From contig CM045998.1 of assembly GCA_025175895.1 (NCBI GenBank), positions 14,927,153 to 14,991,152 on the forward strand: a stretch of 64,000 bases of DNA, in the 5' to 3' direction. The notes beneath the pieces are model-generated. The model did not search any database, was not told the origin of the DNA, and saw only the letters and a list, made by a program, of their open reading frames with translations. The stretch is from Wurfbainia villosa. Taxonomy: Eukaryota; Streptophyta; Magnoliopsida; Zingiberales; Zingiberaceae. Shown here piece after piece: positions 10,550-21,834 of the stretch. The number at the start of each line of letters is the position of its first letter. Position 1 is the first letter of the stretch. Position numbers and translations under genes: made by a program.

Positions 10550-10890
10550 AGTCCAAATCTTGAGTACTTAGCATGGGAAGTCCAAGCATGGGTCTTGGCA
10601 AATGGAAAGTCCAACATGGGTTGGCAAAGAAAAGTCCAAGCATGGGTTTTGGCAAATGGAAAGTCCAACATGGGTTGGCAAGGAAAAGTCCAAGCATGGG
10701 TCTTGGCATGGAAAGTCCAACATAGGTTGGCAAGGGAAAGTCCAAGCTTGAGTCTTGGCATTTGAGAAGTCCAAGGGGATTGATATTGGCAGCGTAAAGT
10801 CCAAGCAGAGTCTTGGCAGCATAAGTCCAATGGTTGGCGGCGTAAAGTCCAAGCGGAGTCTTGGCAGCGTAAGTCCAATGTGTCTTGGCG
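10550..10890 (+). repeat. CCAAG/CTTGG minisatellite of the collapsed LTR
   Basis: About eleven units such as AAGTCCAAGCATGGGTCTTGG with spacers GCAAATGGAA or GCAGCGTA. It is homologous to the module at 4875-5175 but differs in unit order and spacing, so the array turns over quickly between family members. Confidence 0.85.
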
Positions 10891-11089
10891 GTATAGACCG
10901 ACTTAGCATGACATGACCGACGGAAGCACCTGAAGGCTAACGTATGGATGAACAAGTCATGGATGACTTGGAGGGATCCGATAGGCGTGAGGCTGATGGA
11001 GGTGGCTAGAAGGCTTAGGTCTAAGCTAAGGGTGGTCTAGCAAGTATGGGGACACCATACTTGGGTTAAAACCTCATCTTTGAGGTTGG

Positions 11090-11410
11090 CAGTCGACTGG
11101 CATTATGGTCGGTTCGACTGTCGTGAGTTGACTAGAGCTCGACTGTCATTTAGAGCTGAAATTTCCTTAGCAGTCGACTGCTCATTGGAGCAGTTGACTG
11201 ATGGCGGTCGACTGTCAGTTGAGTCGCGAGCACAGAATACTCCGTAGCCGACTGGGCAGTCGACTACGGGGCTGGCAGTCGATTGTCAATGTTGGCGGTC
11301 GACTGGTGAGAGTCTCGTTGGAACTTTTCCAGCGTGGATTGAGCCGTTGTCTCACAACTATAGTGTTGGCAGTCGACTGGGGCCTTATGGCAGTCGACTG
11401 CCAGGCGGAA
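11090..11410 (+). promoter_or_regulatory. CAGTCGACTG palindrome array, collapsed LTR
   Basis: At least four exact decamers (near 11090, 11171, 11370 and 11390) with further GGTCGACTG and AGTCGATTG variants. The final copy is about 30 bp before TATAAAGG (about 11429). Confidence 0.6.
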
Positions 11411-12047
11411 ATCCAACCCGACGCAGGATATAAAGGCAGCTCGGATGGAGGGTTTTAGCAGCGATTTTCTTGGGCGAAATTGAAGGGGAGAGTTGGTGTT
11501 TTCCAGTCCTTCAAAGCTAGTTCAAGGCAATTAAAGATCAAGCAATCAAAAGCTCTTGTAAAGTATTTTTTACTTTACTTGCATTGTATTTCATTATCGT
11601 ATTTTCTTATATCTATTTGTTTATTGTTGTAAACAATTGTAAGAGGTTTCTTCGCCTCCGACGTGTTGTCGAGAAGGAGTTATTGTATAGTGGTGTGTTT
11701 GTGGCATCACTAGGATTCGTACGAACTCAATCCATGGAGTAAGAACCGTTCGGTTCCGAACCACGTTATATCCTTACGTTTGTGTGGTTGTGCTTTTGTT
11801 ATTGCTTTATTATCTTTATTTCCGTTGCGCTAACGAAAATTGTAGACAAACACGCAAACGATTTCCATCGACGTATAACACGACGCTATTCACCCCCCTC
11901 CCCTCGAGCGTTTCAATCGATCCCCTACAATACCTACGAGGACTTTTCCTACACACTCATAACACAAGTGTGTTCCACCTTATTTATGTAAACTTAAATA
12001 TTTATCAATCATCAAAACTTCTCATTTGGGACACGATTGTACTAACA

Positions 12048-12614
12048 ATCAAGACTTCTAGAGTGGTTCGAGTGAACCGCTAAATATACTCTCTCAAGGG
12101 CTTAGTCTGATCCTACTTCAAGTTAAACATACTGAAAGTTATCTGTTGGTATTTTTTTCAACTAGCGAAGTGCATGTTACAAGAATGCCTCACAAAGGTC
12201 TTCAAAAGAGGTCAAGAATCTAGGCCGCAAGAGTTGGAACAACTTCTATGTCGATCCCGCTAAGGTGGTGATGAATACTTGACATTTGATGGCATTAGAG
12301 CATCGATGCAAAAGAGTTGCATTCTCTATGATGATGCATTGGAATCCGCCAACCTAGCGGCCCCTACCAGCCCGCCCCCGGACCATCATATGGAAGGTAA
12401 ATTACGGTAGGTCTTTGACCCTTGAGACTAATAACTATCGCATGGAGGGACGGCACCCTCGCATTTGCGAGAGATTTACCCATTGTCCTATGATACAATA
12501 TCTGCATGCATTAGCCACTAGGCCCTTCCCACGGGGGCAAAAGAGTTGCATTCTCGAACTTACACAAATGCTCCTCTGGATCCATCAAACCATCATATTC
12601 TTTCAAGTGGGGAG
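12048..12614 (-). pseudogene. Gypsy gag middle region, interrupted by a SINE-like insert
   Basis: The minus strand reads an LKEYDGLMDPEEHLCKFENATLL-like block (12608-12537). After removing 12327-12555 (the insert and one TSD copy) it continues with KCQVFITTLAGS, a TSFEDLCEAFL-like block and a GSD.ALERV-like block. This is the retrotrans_gag capsid region of plant gypsy elements. Several stops are present. It ends at the copia LTR (12047) on one side and the copia element (12615) on the other. Confidence 0.75.
12327..12536 (-). mobile_element. SINE-like insertion (210 bp) with 19-bp TSD
   Basis: Flanked by perfect 19-bp direct repeats gcaaaagagttgcattctc at 12308-12326 and 12537-12555, and removing it restores the gag reading. 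On the minus strand the body begins near GGGAAGGGCCTAGTGGCTAATGC (possible A-box-like part) and contains GGGTCAAAGACC (B-box-like). The long, perfect TSD and the lack of inverted repeats point to target-primed retroposition. The promoter boxes are only loose matches, so the family assignment is open. Confidence 0.65.
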
Positions 12615-14800
12615 TGTTGGGTTTCCGGCACCGCGGCGTGTGTGTGTTCGATCATGTTTCGTAAACATGAGCACAGCGGAAGCAATAAAAATAATAAATA
12701 CTCCTATTTATTACAACACACACAACACACGCATGCTATTACAACAAGTGTAGACATAACCGTAAATTAAAATTGCGATAAAAGGAAATTAAACTACGTT
12801 ATACCTTCCGTATGACGTGTAGCGGGAACGGCATCAACCGGAACGATTCTCGTAAGAATCGTCTCTATCCGTATCCACGCCGAGCTCCTCGGGATGACTT
12901 CGCCAAGCCACGAGCTTCGTCTTCGTACGGGTTACTAGCCTCGTGTTGAAGACGACGTGATCGAGAGATGATCACGGTCCGAATCCAAATTCGGACCTAA
13001 AACAAGTCCTCAAGACTTGCTTCTCCGGAGAGGTATTCGTCAACCGATTGACGAATCCTTCGTCCTCCACCTCAGAGGATTACCGGAGATCAAATCCCCG
13101 GTATGTTAGCCGCTGTCGGAGCACTAACCGTCGTCCAAACGACGCCCGACGAAGGAGAAGAAGCTGTCCAAAACTGGACAGCTTGGTGGAGGAGATAGGC
13201 GCCGCCAACAAAGGAAGCCAAGTGCTTACCTTGATGCCAAACCTAAGGAGGATCGCGGAACTCTTCCGGCAGCTCGACGCCGGCGAGGAGGAAGGAAGCC
13301 GCCTTCGGGCGCCGGTTGGATGAGTTTGTGGGTTGAGCGGCAACACAAGCCGTGGCGACTCTTGATGTTGGGCGGCCACTAATTGGATTAGGTTTAGGGT
13401 TAGGGTTTAATCCCTATTTTATAGAGAACTAATTCTCTTAATGGTTAATGGATCATATCCATAAAGCCCGTTAACCCGCTCCATTAAGATAAGTTAAAAT
13501 AAACCAAACCATGATGGTTTATTTTAAGTTAAAACGAACCGAACCAACTTTTGGTTCATTCGTTTAAAATAAACCAAACCCTTTGGTTTATTCTCATCCA
13601 TTGGATTAGAACCAAACCATTTTGGTCCATCCAGTATGTCTTCATAAGACACGGCCCAGCCACGCTTCCATTGCGACTGAAACAATTTCATGCTCGCTTT
13701 ATGTTTGGTCCAACCAAACATAGTTTCTCTCGGTCTGAGAATCCCATTCTCAAGCTCGTTTTAAATCCTTTGGATTACACTCGTTGTGCGTGTGACCAAA
13801 TAGGTTCTCGGTTTATGTTGGCCGTCTATAATTAACCATTAATTATAGAACGATCATGAGTGGCACCTAGTAGTACATCATGATCCCCAATTAACCAAAA
13901 GATCAACGGTTGATCCAGAACTATTTCTGAAACCCTTCAGTAGCTTGAATGAATCGTGCCCCATTCCCTTCACTCATCTTATACCCACTTGGTTCAGGAC
14001 ATGGTCTATTGTGTCAGTCCCCACTAGGCTGACTACGTCACACCTAGCCCAAGTATCATTTCCTCGTCCTACGGATTCTAGTTACTCCACATGTATCAAA
14101 GAGTACCTTACTCTAAACATGTAATGCTTTGGCCAAAGACTTTAGTAACAATCCGACGAGAGGCCATGGGTATACATCTCCTCGCAAGGAGTGGTGAATC
14201 CTTTATAGGCTATTCAATCACCTTCGATCACTTCGACTTATACCCAATCATCCCGGGTCCACATCTCCTTAGAGATGTTTGCTTAAGATGTCAAAGCATA
14301 AGTCTCCATGATCAAGATGACTTGAATACCGCAAGTCAAAGGAACATCGCACTTAAGCCACAGTAAGAACTTCATTGACATATCTATATATGCAGAGAAC
14401 CATATGAAGTCTTACGGCTGGTCACTCCAATGAACCAGTTACCATAACTAGCATCCACGATTAACTCCGGACATCACAATGTCTCCATAAAGGAGAATCA
14501 CCGCTTGATACACCAAGGAGTATACTGTTAGTCTCAATGTAATCTGATGGTGTCCAAATCCATCAATTCATCGACTAGGATAATTCGATACATCACAATT
14601 ACACATGTAGAGATACTCACTAGTTGTGATCCAATCACAAATTCTCTCATGCCGTGAATCGATCGTGACATTCAAGAAATGAGTTTAAGATCCAATCAAA
14701 TACATAAAACATGTATACTCAAATAGTGAATCTTCATTTATCATATAAATGGTTCATACATAAGGCATTGCCTTAGGACATCTCTCATATATTACTAACA
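12615..14800 (-). repeat. 3' LTR of the copia element
   Basis: A 2186-bp LTR bounded by TGTTGGG and ACTAACA on the plus strand. It is highly similar to 19725-21829 but differs by many small insertions and deletions. Near 13388-13412 it contains a short run of TTTAGGG-like repeats that is also present in the other copy. Confidence 0.9.
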
Positions 14801-17760
14801 GACTCCCACTGCCTAATGCCAATCGCTACTAGATCCAATACCATAAGCTCTAACATGACCTCAAACTTATTTTGAGGTAATGCTTTAGTCAAAGGATCCG
14901 CTAAGTTCCTTTCAAAGGGGAATTTTCTCGATTTGTATTTCGCTCCTACCGATGATCTCTCCGATAAGATGATAGCCAAGCACATGTTTGGATCATCGAT
15001 GAGACCACATCAAGTTCTAGATGAACTTCTTGATCCAAACCGCCTTTTCTCGCCTAAAGTCCGCAATGTATTCTCGCCTTAGTGGCGTAATCCGCTATAA
15101 GTGTCAAGCTTGGAACCTTTCCAACTTATTGCGCCCATTCTAGGTGAATACATACCTGAGATCGAGACATGGAATCATCCTGTCGTCGAGTCGCATCCGT
15201 GATACCCACGTATCACCATGTACCCTTCTCCATATATTAGGAACACATCCTTAGTTCTTCTTAAGTACTTAAGGATCGCCTTAATACCTACCCAATGATC
15301 CATTCCTCGATCGATCGTATCCGCCGTGACACTCAGAGCATACGATACATCGGCCTCGTATAGACATAACATAGCATACATGATAGATCCTATCATGCAT
15401 AGGAATCTTACTCATGCAAATCCTCTCGCCTTCGCAGGCGACACATAGACTTCGAAAGGTGTACCCTATGCCCGATGGGTAGGAAACCTTTCTTGATTCC
15501 GACATGCTAAACCTCTTTAGCACTCGGCCTATATATGTAGACCGCGAAAGACCAAGCAACCGCTTCGATCTATCTCTATAGATCTTAATCCCGAGGATGT
15601 AGGTTGCTTCTCCTGTGTCTTTCATGGAGAATGTCTTGATAACCAAACCTTAATCGATCAGTAAGATTGAAACATCGCTTCCTATAAGTAATATGTCATC
15701 GACATACAATACTAGGAACACGATCGCACTCTACTAACCTTCTTGTACACACAAGGTTCGTCGATTTTGTGAGAAATCAAACTTTTGATCGCCTCATCAA
15801 AACGGATATTCCAGCTCTCGATGCTTGCTTCAATCCATAAATGGATCGCCGCAACTTGCATACCTTGGTTTTATCAACCGATGTGAAACCTCAGTCAGAT
15901 CATATACACGCCCTCGAAGGTGTTTCCATTAAGGAAAGCCGTTTTACATCCATCCGCCATATCTCATAATCATAATGAGCCGCTATGGCCAGAGCATCCG
16001 AATGGATTTAAGATAGCTACAAAGTAATAGGTTTCGCCATAATCAACACCTTGCTTTGACGCATATCCTTTCGCCACCAATCTAGCCTTATAGGTAATCA
16101 CATTACTATCCATGTCGGTTTTCTTCTTGAAAACCCACTTGCACCCTATAGGCTTTATGCCTTCAGTGGGTCAACCAAGTTCCAAACTTGGTTTTCGTGA
16201 CATGGAATCCATTTCCACTTCATGGCACCAAGCCACTTATCCTTTCTCAACTTGTCAAGACTTCTTCATAATCGTAGGCTCATCATCAATGAGTAACACG
16301 CCGCTCGATTCACTTACTTAGAAATCCATATCTCTCGTGAATATTGCGTGTTCTACCAGATCTACGAAGATGTGGTGTTACAATAGGTCCAAATTGATTG
16401 CTCATCACTATGAGTCATTTACCGTCAGGCTTCACCGTATCTCATCAATGTCTATTTGAGTCTCTCGAGCCTCTCAAGCTCGACGACACTCCCACTGTTT
16501 TCTTGCAAGAGAAACTCTTTCTCTAGAAACACAGCATGCCTTGAAACAAACACCTTTTGTTCCACAGGATGATAGAATTGGTAACCCTCGCTTTCCTTAG
16601 TGGTATCCAATAAATAGACATTTATCGACTTAGCATCCAATTTGTCCGACATACCCACCGCTTCACATAAGCAGACAACCCCATATCTTCAAGTAAGATA
16701 CATGAGGTTTCTTACCATTCCATATCTCATACGGAGTAGTTGAGACTACTGTAGGCATTCTGCTTAACAAGTAAACAAATGTCAAGTGCATAACCCCAAA
16801 AGGACTTGGGAAGAGTTGCATGATTCATCATTGACCGACCATGTCCAACAAGGTCCTAAGCTACGCCTCGATACACCATTATGCCGTGGGTGTATAGGGC
16901 GGAGTCCATTGAGACAATATGTCATTGTCTCTTAGATAATCAAGAAACTCTTGACTTAAGTATTCACCACCTCGATCCGATCAAGTATTTTAATACTCTT
17001 GTCATGTTGTTTCTCTACTTCATTTCTGAATTCTTTGAACCTTTCAAAGGCTTCAGACTTGTGTTTCATCAAGAACACATACCCAAACCGTGAGTGATCA
17101 TCGGTGAAGGTAATGAAGTAGCTATAGCCTCCTAATGCTTGAGTTGACATAGGTCCACATACATTGATGTACTAAACCTAGTAACTCTCCCACTGCTCAC
17201 CTTTCCAAGAAAGGTAACTTAGTCATCTTGCCTTTTAAGCATGATTCGCATGTATCGTATGAATCCAATTCAAACGATTCCAGAATTCCACATCGGTGTA
17301 ATTCGGACATGCGTTTCTTGCTTATATGGCCAAGACGACAATGCCACATATAGGAGTCTATGTGATTATCCTTTCGAGCACTCTTGTTGCTCGCTTCGAT
17401 ATTGCAAATGTCACTGGATACGTCCAACGTATAAACACCATTGCTTAAAGTTCCAGTCCCATAAAGAACCCCATTCAAAGTTATGTAACAACAATTGTTA
17501 CTAAGTCAATGGAAACCATTTCTATTTAGACAAGAAATAGAAATGATGTTCTTTATCAACGAAGGAACATACAAGCAATTGTCCAGTTCTAAGACAAGTC
17601 CTACAGGGAGTTCCAACAAATACGTTCCGATGGCGAGTGCAGCAACCGTTGCTCCATTCCCAACATGTAAATTTGACTCTCCTCGACGAGTCTTCTTCTA
17701 TTCCTTAGCCCATGTATGTCATTACATATATGAGCCACACCCAAAGATCAAATACCCAAG
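14801..17760 (-). pseudogene. Copia pol remnant (protease end, integrase, reverse transcriptase, RNase H)
   Basis: Reading the minus strand from 17760 down: a GAG-pre-integrase zinc block with SYMWHCRLGHISKKRM and CESCLKGKM (17340-17220); the integrase core with GGYSYFITFTDDHSRFGYVFL (17135-17070); an integrase C-part with FYHPVEQKVFVSRHAVFLEKEF (16590-16510); RT with an intact YVDD (15706-15695) in the context VLYVDDILLIG; MKDTGEATYILGIKIYRDRS (15625-15560); and the RNase H end with ADPLTKALPQNKFE (14910-14860). These domains would copy and insert the element, but many one- to few-base indels and stops split them into at least six frames, so it cannot make a working polyprotein as written. 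Confidence 0.85.
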
Positions 17761-18430
17761 TGTCTGAGGAAATAGAATGACAATCAATAAAGAAGATTTC
17801 TGAAGAAGATGGGGCATCCGATGCCTTATCCTTCTTCATGGACTCAAGATAAATCTTGCACTTTCTTCGCAAATGGTTCTCCTTGCCATAATAATGGCAA
17901 GTTTCCTTTTGTGCTAGTTCTACCTTCTTAGCCCTTTTTCTTCTTCTTCCCCTTCTGTTGTTCCTTTGACTCCCTCTTAGAACCTTTCTTCGAGGAATCA
18001 ACTAACAACACTGTCCCCCACTCATGCTTCTCAGAAGGCTCCACAGTCTTCAGCATGTTGAGCAGTACCACAGATGAACCTCCTTGCATCTCAGAGGTGA
18101 AGAGGAGCTTGGAGACTTCGAACCTTTCGAATCTCACTTGCTCATCAACCAACTCACAGAGATGAAGGACTACGATATGAGCATCCATATGCTCATGCTG
18201 CTGTAGCTTTGGGTTCCATCGTGGTGGCTAGCATGATGCAACTCATTTGTTCGTAATCACTCACATGTTTCGATAGGCCAACAATTGGTCTATAGTTGCA
18301 TCGCTACTAGACTAAGTGAAGAGGCGCTTCGAGGACATACACAAGCTTTTCACCTTGAGAACAATTCTCAAGTTTCTAAGTCAGTCTAAGAAGTTCGGCC
18401 CAGTCAATTTATTTGAATCCAAAATGGAAC
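17761..18430 (-). pseudogene. Copia gag remnant with degenerate zinc knuckle
   Basis: The minus strand has a Lys/Arg-rich stretch followed by CHYYGKENHLRRKC (about 17905-17860), a zinc knuckle in which the second Cys is Tyr. Upstream is a SEMQGGSSVV-like block and a LLNMLKTVEPSEK-like block that closes the UBN2 capsid domain. The frame is broken in several places. The protease start (DTWVFD, about 17760) follows with a frameshift at the catalytic block. Confidence 0.7.
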
Positions 18431-19724
18431 GCAAATTCAAACACATCATGATCAATATATTAACTTAGAAATACAAAACGAGCATATATGAGAAAGATGA
18501 TTTTAAAATGCATCAATATACATTTATAAATCCCATTCATTTTTCGAATTTCAAAACCCCAAAATCACTTCGAGATTGTAGGTCCATCTCCGAATGGTCG
18601 ATATCCATCATAGTTATGAACAACCTCGAGAGAGTCCAACAAGCCATTCATAACTACGACGGTAGAGTATCAACTATACCGATTGCATATCCCGTATATG
18701 CAACTATCACAATGTGCTATCAACTAATTGAATGTTCACACATACATCGGGTTGTTAACACATTAACAAGTATGCATCATATGCATAGCACCCAACTTCA
18801 CCTCCCTTTACATCGACTCGAGAGAGTCCAACAAGCCGATGTCTGTGTTAAAGCCAACCCATTAATCAGACATAGTTTTAATATGGTTAGCGCATTCAAC
18901 CAATTAGCCCACTTGAGAGAGTCCAACAACCAAAGCTAACGATTGACCTCGACTCTTACCATATTAGTATTAAACTATTCCATGGTTTGAACATATTCGT
19001 GTTCGAGGGCTCGAGAGAGTCCAACAACCCAAACAAGAAACAGAACTCTGGTTCTAACCATATTAATGGAAGGTGTAGGCTTTAATATTGTTTAAAGGTT
19101 TTTATGTCTCATCCTCTTTGCATGCAAATAACTATTATCTACATGTCATGGCATACATGGCATACATCTACATGTCACGACACGCATGGCATTATGTTAT
19201 GCATCTAATGCAACTACATGTCATACAATTATGTCATGTACAATATTTCCTTATATGTCATAACTATTTATGGAAATAAAATATGTTTAAGATTTGATTC
19301 TCCAAATCAAATCATAATTAAATTAGGAAACAAATTTCCAAATCTAATCACATATTTTATTCATGGAATTATTTGATTAAGGAAAATCTATTTAGGAAAC
19401 CAATTTCCTAAATCTTCAAAACTACTTATGGAAATAAAATATTTTAAAGATTTGATTTCCCAAATCAAATCAAGATTAAATTAGGAAACAAATTTCCAGA
19501 ATCTAATCAAATATTTTATTTATGGAAAATATCAATTTCCATAAATACTTCCAACTTTCCAAAAGTGGAAGATTTCCATAAATACTTCTAGACTTTCCAA
19601 AATTGAAAAATTTCCATAAATACTTCTAAATTTCCAAAATTTAGAAAATTTCCAGAAATACATTATGACTATCGCAAAACCAATTTTACGATTATGTCGA
19701 AACACAACCTGGCTCTGATACCAC
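18431..19724 (-). other. Copia leader region with internal repeats and primer-binding site
   Basis: Non-coding leader between the 5' LTR and gag. It holds four copies of CTYGAGAGAGTCCAACAA (near 18625, 18820, 18913 and 19012, plus-strand reading) and an AT-rich tandem region (19260-19660). The latter has two ~165-bp copies around ATGGAAATAAAATAT and a ~40-bp repeat of ATTTCCATAAATACTTC. The element's primer-binding site is at 19711-19724. Confidence 0.7.
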
Positions 19725-21829
19725 TGTTGGGTTTCCGGCACCGCGGCGTGTGTGTGTTCGATCATGTTTCGTAAACATGAGCACAGCGGAAGCAATAAAA
19801 ATAATAAATACTCCTATTTATTACAACACACACAACACACGCATGCTATTACAACAAGTGTAGACATAACCGTAAATTAAAATTGCGATAAAAGGAAATT
19901 AAACTACGTTATACCTTCCGTATGACGTGTAGCGGGAACGGCATCAACCGGAACGATTCTCGTAAGAATCGTCTCTATCCGTATCCACGCCGAGCTCCTC
20001 GATGCCACGAGCTTCGTCTTCGTGACGGGTTACTAGCCTCGTGTTGAAGACGACGTGATCGAGATGATCACGGTCCGAATCCAAATTCGGACCTAAAACA
20101 AGTCCTCAAGACTTGCTTCTCCGGAGAGGTATTACGACAATCGCCCCTCCACTCAGAGGATTACCGGAGATCAAATCTCGTATGTTAGCCGCTGTCGGAG
20201 CACTAACCGTCGCCCAAACGACGCCCGACGAGAGAAGAAGCTGTCCAGAAAAACTGACAGCTTGGTGGAGGAGATAGGCGCCGCCAACAAAGGAAGCCAA
20301 GGCTTACACCTTGATGCCAAACCTAGAGGAGGAAGGAAGCCGTCCGGGCCGCTTGGATGAGCGTGGTGGGCAACACAAGGCGGGCGACTCTTGATGTTGG
20401 GCGGCCACTAATTGGATTAGGTTTAGGGTTAGGGTTTAATCCCTATTTTATAGAGAACTAATTCTCTTAATGGTTAATGGATCATATCCATAAAGCCCGT
20501 TAACCCGCTCCATTAAGATAAGTTAAAATAAACCAAACCATGATGGTTTATTTTAAGTTAAAACGAACCGAACCAACCTTTGGTTCATTCGTTTAATATA
20601 ACCCAACCCCTTTGGATTATTCTCATCCATTGGATTAGGACCAAACCATTTTGGTCCATCCATTATGTCTTCATAAGACACTGCCCATCCACGCTTCCAT
20701 TGCGACTGAAACAATTTCAAGCTCGCTTATGTTTGGTCCAACCAAACATAGTTTCTCTGGCCGAGAATCCCATTCTCAAGCTCGCTTTAAATCCTTTGGA
20801 TTACACTCGCAGCGTGTGTGACCAAATAGGTTCTCGGTTTATGCTGGCCGCCTATAATTAACCATTAATTATAGAACGATCATGAGTGGCACCTAGTAGT
20901 ACATCATGATCCCCAATTAACCAAAAGATCAACGGTTGATCCGTAACTATTTCAAACCCTTCAAGAGCTTGAATGAATCGTGCCCCATTCCTTCACTCAT
21001 CTTATACCCACTTGGTTCGTGACATGGTCTATTGTGGGTCCCTCACTAGGTCGACTCACGCCACACCTAGCCCAAGTATCATTTCTCGCCCTACTGGATT
21101 CTAGTTACTCCACATGTATCGAAGAGTACCTTACTCTAAACATGTAATGCTTTGGCCAAAGACTTTAGTAACAATCCGACGAGGCCATGGGTATACATCT
21201 CCTCGCAAGGAGTGGTGAATCCTTTATAGGCTATTCAAACACCTTCGATCACTCGACTTATACCCAATCATCCGGTCCACATCTCCTTAGAGATGTTTGC
21301 TTAAGATGTCAAAGCATAAGTCTCCATGATCAAGATGACTTGAATACCGCAAGTCAAAGGAACATCGCACTTAAGCCACAGAAGAACTTCATTGACATAT
21401 CTATATATGCAGAGAACCATATGAAGTCTTACTATCTGGTCACTCCAATGAACTAGTTACCATAACTAGCATCCACGATTAACTCCGGACATCACTATGT
21501 CTCCAGCCAGTGAGAATCAGCTGCTTGGATACACCAAGGAGTATACCTCGTGCTAGTCTCGACAGAATTGATGGTGTCCAAATCCATCAATTCATTGACT
21601 AGGGATAATTCCGATACATCACAATTACACATGTAGAGATACTCACTAGTTGTGATCCAATCACAAATTCTCTCATGCTGTGAATCGTATCGTGGACATT
21701 CAGTAAATGAGTTTAAGATCCAATCAAATACATAAAACATGTATACTCAAATAGTGAATCTTCATTTATCATATAAATGGTTCATACATAAGGCGATTGC
21801 CTTAGGACATCTCTCATATATTACTAACA
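19725..21829 (-). repeat. 5' LTR of the copia element
   Basis: A 2105-bp direct repeat of 12615-14800 with the same termini. It is followed leftwards by the primer-binding site. It is shorter than its partner because of scattered small deletions, for example around 20005, 20130 and 20320-20390. Confidence 0.9.
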
Positions 21830-21834
21830 GGGAG

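Larger units (their letters stand above)
10282..11929 (+). mobile_element. Collapsed LTR element: 5' LTR stub, polypurine tract and full 3' LTR; TSD ATACC
   Basis: Flanked by ATACC at 10277-10281 and 11930-11934. It opens with an LTR start (TGTTGGTGCAATCGACCC). After about 170 bp comes a GTTGGGGAGAT tract and then a second LTR start (TGTTGGAGCAATCGACCC, 10451) that runs to CCCCTACA (11929). Nearly the whole 5' LTR and internal region are gone, leaving a stub joined to the end of the internal region. U3 holds the CCAAG/CTTGG minisatellite (10550-10890), the palindrome array (11090-11410) and TATAAAGG at about 11429. Confidence 0.88.
8839..12047 (-). repeat. 5' LTR of a minus-strand copia element, split by a nested insertion
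   Basis: On the plus strand the LTR runs from TGTTAGGATC (8839) to ...GTACTAACA (12047); on its own strand it starts TGTTAGTACAATC and ends GATCCTAACA. It is interrupted by the 1.65-kb element at 10282-11929. Without that insert it is about 1.56 kb. Its palindrome array (9328-9970) is of the CAATCGATTG type, and a minus-strand TATA-like box (CTATTATAAA) lies at about 9281-9290. Confidence 0.75.
12615..21829 (-). mobile_element. Ty1/copia retrotransposon with two LTRs, TSD GGGAG
   Basis: The complete 9.2-kb element lies on the minus strand. The right copy (19725-21829) is the 5' LTR and the left copy (12615-14800) the 3' LTR, flanked by GGGAG (12610-12614 and 21830-21834). The minus-strand primer-binding site GTGGTATCAGAGCC (19724-19711) abuts the 5' LTR, and a polypurine tract GCAGTGGGAGTC (14812-14801) abuts the 3' LTR. 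Gene order gag-PR-INT-RT-RNase H is that of copia. LTRs above 2 kb are long for copia. The coding region is broken by many small indels. Confidence 0.92.

Noticed and set aside
10275..10955. 226-codon minus-strand frame
   Set aside because: Runs through the LTR start and the minisatellite of the collapsed element; the repeats make it open by chance.
13388..13412. TTTAGGG-like telomeric repeat
   Set aside because: Only about three units, and the same text recurs at about 20418 in the partner LTR, so it is part of the copia LTR and not an interstitial telomere.
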